This document shows, piece by piece, positions 61,756-64,000 of a stretch of 64,000 nt of DNA. Position 1 is the stretch's first letter, and each line of letters begins with the position of its first letter. The notes below the pieces were generated by a model. It made no database searches, was not told where the DNA came from, and saw only the letters and a list, made by a program, of their open reading frames with translations. Where the stretch lies: NCBI GenBank assembly GCA_039105265.1, contig JAPFFF010000002.1:6882001-6946000 (forward strand), written 5' to 3'. A program made the translations under genes and the position numbers. The DNA is from Tritrichomonas musculus. Taxonomy: Eukaryota; Parabasalia; Tritrichomonadida; Tritrichomonadidae.

Positions 61756-62821
61756 TTTGCGTTTTATAAGTCAAAAAGAATACTTTATAATCATCATTCA
61801 AAGCATCTATTGACGAACAAACATATTTTGTGTACATGATTGGAACTGTTATTATTGTTTTGTTCTTCAGTGTTTTGTTAGTTTGACGCAAAGGATTTAA
61901 TGGTTTACATTTAACGTTTCCAGACTCATAACAAATGAATTCAGCAAGTTCATTAAATACTCTTCTTCGCTTTTCATGTTTCTTTTCTGTTTTTCCGTAA
62001 TCGGTGTGAATGAGTATTATATTTTTGGGCTTGTATGACAGAAGACCTTTAAATCGTTGTTTTTGTTGAATCTCTTTCAATTGCATTGATTTTGCTCTTA
62101 TGTATTGCCATTCAAAGTCGCGGTCGTCTTGCATCTGTTGAGGTGTTAGATAAATGTATTTTGATTGTCGTTTGTCAAGGTATTCATCGGTTTCTTCGTC
62201 AAATGACGTGTATAAAGGATTCAATAAGCGAAGAGATGAATGAGGAGTGTTATTGTACCATTCAACCGTTTGTTGTATCAATACATTGTTTGTCATTCGT
62301 TGTTGTGATTGACCGAAAGCATTTCGTAATGTTCTGATTACGGCATCAACACATTTATGTGCATTCGTGAAAGGTGAATCATCAATGATTAACTTTATTT
62401 TGTTTGGTGCTTTGACTTTAATTGACGGTTTGTTTGTTTGATATAGCTCTTCACCGTTGCAATAGTCTTTGAATGTATTTGATATAAAAGCCTTTTCACC
62501 ATCACATTTAATTGTTTCAATTCTGATATTCCTTTTATTGACTAGTTTATCAATTACTTTGATTACATAAAACACAGATTTGTAATCAATTGGTTCAACA
62601 ATTAAGTATTTGGTGTTTACATTGATAAGAACAAGATAAGCTTTGTTTAATGCAAACATTATATCCATTTCCCAACAATGAGGCTCAAATGAAAAGTCAG
62701 GTTTTGATAGTTTCTTTACTGTTTTCAATTGGTGATCTGGAATATATGGCTCAGTTTTAATGCTTGTGTCTTTGATGTACTTGTATTTAGATTTGAAAGG
62801 ATAGTTGATTGATTCATTCAT
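61745..62821 (-). CDS. int: Polinton retroviral-type integrase
   Basis: A 358-residue integrase. The catalytic core (about residues 45-200) shows a first Asp in EPHCWEMDIMFALNKAYLVL, a second in IRIETIKCDGEKAFISNTFK, and a Glu/Asp candidate near CVDAVIRTLRNAF, followed by the VEWYNNTPHSSLRLLNPLY block that is characteristic of rve-type integrases. A C-terminal basic part (KTEKKHEKRRRVFNELAEF) may contact DNA. The start is placed at the first ATG, 62821. The enzyme inserts the element's ends into chromosomal DNA. Confidence 0.9.
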   Translation of the reverse strand: MNESINYPFKSKYKYIKDTSIKTEPYIPDHQLKTVKKLSKPDFSFEPHCWEMDIMFALNKAYLVLINVNTKYLIVEPIDYKSVFYVIKVIDKLVNKRNIRIETIKCDGEKAFISNTFKDYCNGEELYQTNKPSIKVKAPNKIKLIIDDSPFTNAHKCVDAVIRTLRNAFGQSQQRMTNNVLIQQTVEWYNNTPHSSLRLLNPLYTSFDEETDEYLDKRQSKYIYLTPQQMQDDRDFEWQYIRAKSMQLKEIQQKQRFKGLLSYKPKNIILIHTDYGKTEKKHEKRRRVFNELAEFICYESGNVKCKPLNPLRQTNKTLKNKTIITVPIMYTKYVCSSIDALNDDYKVFFLTYKTQNES

Positions 62822-62830
62822 TTGAATCAC

Positions 62831-62909
62831 AAAAATAAAGCATTAATTTATGAAGGAACTCTGTTCCCTTTTGCAAAGCAAAATGATTATTTAATGAAAA
62901 TCAATTTAT
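62831..62909. repeat. Two small hairpins between integrase and capsid genes
   Basis: GGAACTCTGTTCC and TTTTGCAAAGCAAAA lie next to each other (62850-62880), each with a 3-nt loop, much like the hairpins of the 31-35 kb element. Confidence 0.6.
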
Positions 62910-64000
62910 TTATTCATTTGCTTGGCTTCCTTTTGGTGATTCGTCGTCATGATATTCTAAACCGTCAAGAGATAAATGGAAGTAGGTGTCCCTAGTTATC
63001 CATAATTGTGTTGGGGGTGGTCTGATGATAGTTCCATCAGGTTCAACAACATTGTAATATGTGTCATCATCTCCTGTATAGATAGGCATTCCATTGACTT
63101 GTATTTGAACGTTTCCGAAACCTCCATCAAGTCCGTCATAACAATATCCTGCGCTTGCTCGTTCTGTTTGAATGTTGAAAACAAATGATGTTGCATCACT
63201 AATTGTATTCTTGTATCTCTTTCCGTTCGCGTCATTCTTTGGCATTGTCATTGAGTCTTCAAATTCCTTTGTGCATGAAAGAGTGATTGCATCTAAATCA
63301 CCAGCCGTTAATTGATTTTCAAAGAATCGTGCACCAATAGTTGAAACGTTTTCGTCTGGGAAGTTCTTTCCACCAATATTCAAGAAACAGTTTTGATAAA
63401 CTGGATTTTCAAAGACTGTTAAATCATTATGATGCTTTGGAAACATGATTGATAAATTAGTTGCATTGATTAATGGAATATTCAATGTTGACTTGATTCC
63501 GTTTGCTGCTGGAGCGATTGGGAAAGCATGATAATCAACTTTTTGTGAAGGAATGATTAAACCTTGTCTTAAAATGTCTTCAATTCCTTGTCTTGTAGCT
63601 TCACAAACTCCAAAGCCTTGCATATTAGATTTACAAGCTGTGATGGTCATTCGATTAACTGTTAATGTTGCTGTTTGAGCAGAATAAGTTTCTTTCAATA
63701 ATTGAGCTCTTGCATCATGATATTCATTAACAACTCTAAGAGCTGATTTAGCAACTGTTTTCTCAATTTGCCAAACATAGTACTTTCCGTCGTTGTGTGT
63801 TAATGATGGCTTTGTGTAATCTGGATTTGCTAAACAAATTTCTTCATCAGTTGCTGTTGGTTTGAGGTCTAATTTTGCGAACTCTTCTGCTGTATAACTG
63901 AAATACATTGAAAGGTCTGTTGCAATATCATCATAAGTATATGAACCATCGCTTCCAAAGTTATATTGTTCGCCAAGCCTATAAGTGAGTTTATATTTGA
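62910..64000 (-). CDS. Polinton capsid protein candidate, 5' part outside window
   Basis: The frame is open from the window edge to the stop at 62910. The protein is beta-rich (STLNIPLINATNLSIMFPKH, PVYQNCFLNIGGKNFPDENV, FFENQLTAGDLDAITLSCTK, ATSFVFNIQTERASAGYCYD) without membrane segments, and lies beside the integrase. This is in keeping with the double-jelly-roll major capsid protein of Polintons, but I cannot assign the fold from motifs alone. The visible part is about 360 residues. Confidence 0.6.
   Translation of the reverse strand, partial: KYKLTYRLGEQYNFGSDGSYTYDDIATDLSMYFSYTAEEFAKLDLKPTATDEEICLANPDYTKPSLTHNDGKYYVWQIEKTVAKSALRVVNEYHDARAQLLKETYSAQTATLTVNRMTITACKSNMQGFGVCEATRQGIEDILRQGLIIPSQKVDYHAFPIAPAANGIKSTLNIPLINATNLSIMFPKHHNDLTVFENPVYQNCFLNIGGKNFPDENVSTIGARFFENQLTAGDLDAITLSCTKEFEDSMTMPKNDANGKRYKNTISDATSFVFNIQTERASAGYCYDGLDGGFGNVQIQVNGMPIYTGDDDTYYNVVEPDGTIIRPPPTQLWITRDTYFHLSLDGLEYHDDESPKGSQANE

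Larger units (their letters stand above)
39161..64000. mobile_element. Maverick/Polinton element, right end outside the window
   Basis: A virus-like DNA element of the Maverick/Polinton family. Parts seen are two protein-primed family B polymerase genes, a packaging-type ATPase, a retroviral-type integrase, a capsid candidate at the window edge, fibre-like proteins and several small genes. No protease was found in the window. The left end is set at AGTAGTGTATAG, since Polinton ends usually begin with AG, but it could lie as far left as 38863. It looks mostly whole, with about two breaks visible, so its age is likely young to moderate. The gene content shows a duplicated polymerase/fibre pair. 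Confidence 0.85.

Overview
The window looks like AT-rich, intron-poor nuclear DNA of a parabasalid (trichomonad) protist, most like Tritrichomonas or Trichomonas. The signs are a canonical histone H3 tail, eukaryotic tRNAs with internal A and B boxes, a trichomonad-type initiator-binding-domain protein, a GP63-like surface metalloprotease, TCATTW initiator-like motifs 10-25 nt before several ATGs, stop codons that often sit inside TAAA (the trichomonad poly(A) signal), and a Maverick/Polinton element. The species call is inference; no search was run.

Host part (1-31,000). In order: 3' end of histone H3; a small hypothetical protein; a 13-repeat Sel1-like protein; relics of a DDE transposase and an unknown gene; a class 3 lipase; tRNA-Pro(TGG); an initiator-binding-domain-like protein; a GP63-like membrane metalloprotease; a hypothetical protein; decayed Sel1-like and ankyrin-like genes; tRNA-Ala(TGC); a SCAR/WAVE-like actin regulator; a 26-copy 122-bp satellite made of two hairpins per unit; a hypothetical protein; and a single C2-domain protein. 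Long gaps between them hold several families of small non-autonomous inverted-repeat elements. Two show clean target-site duplications, and there are two clear cases of one element nested in another.

Inverted-repeat element (31,087-35,650). A 4.6-kb unit with very long imperfect inverted arms, higher in GC than its surroundings, holds a core with a NUMOD4/HNH-type endonuclease gene and two genes of unknown function. Seven copies of a short multi-hairpin repeat are scattered through the arms, the core and one reading frame. I recognise no transposase in it. It is the best candidate for an undescribed mobile element here.

Transition (35,650-39,160). A 27-bp tandem repeat, two gene relics, a broken PP1-like phosphatase and a cut-off reading frame of foreign composition mark old insertion debris.

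Maverick/Polinton (about 39,161 to beyond 64,000). It carries two protein-primed family B DNA polymerase genes, a packaging-type ATPase, a retroviral-type integrase, a capsid candidate running off the window, two fibre-like proteins sharing a C-terminal domain, an HNH protein related to the one in the 31-35 kb element, and several small unknown genes. It looks mostly whole, with about two breaks visible, one being a 583-bp inserted element inside the second polymerase gene. The duplicated polymerase/fibre pair suggests either internal duplication or one element joined to another.
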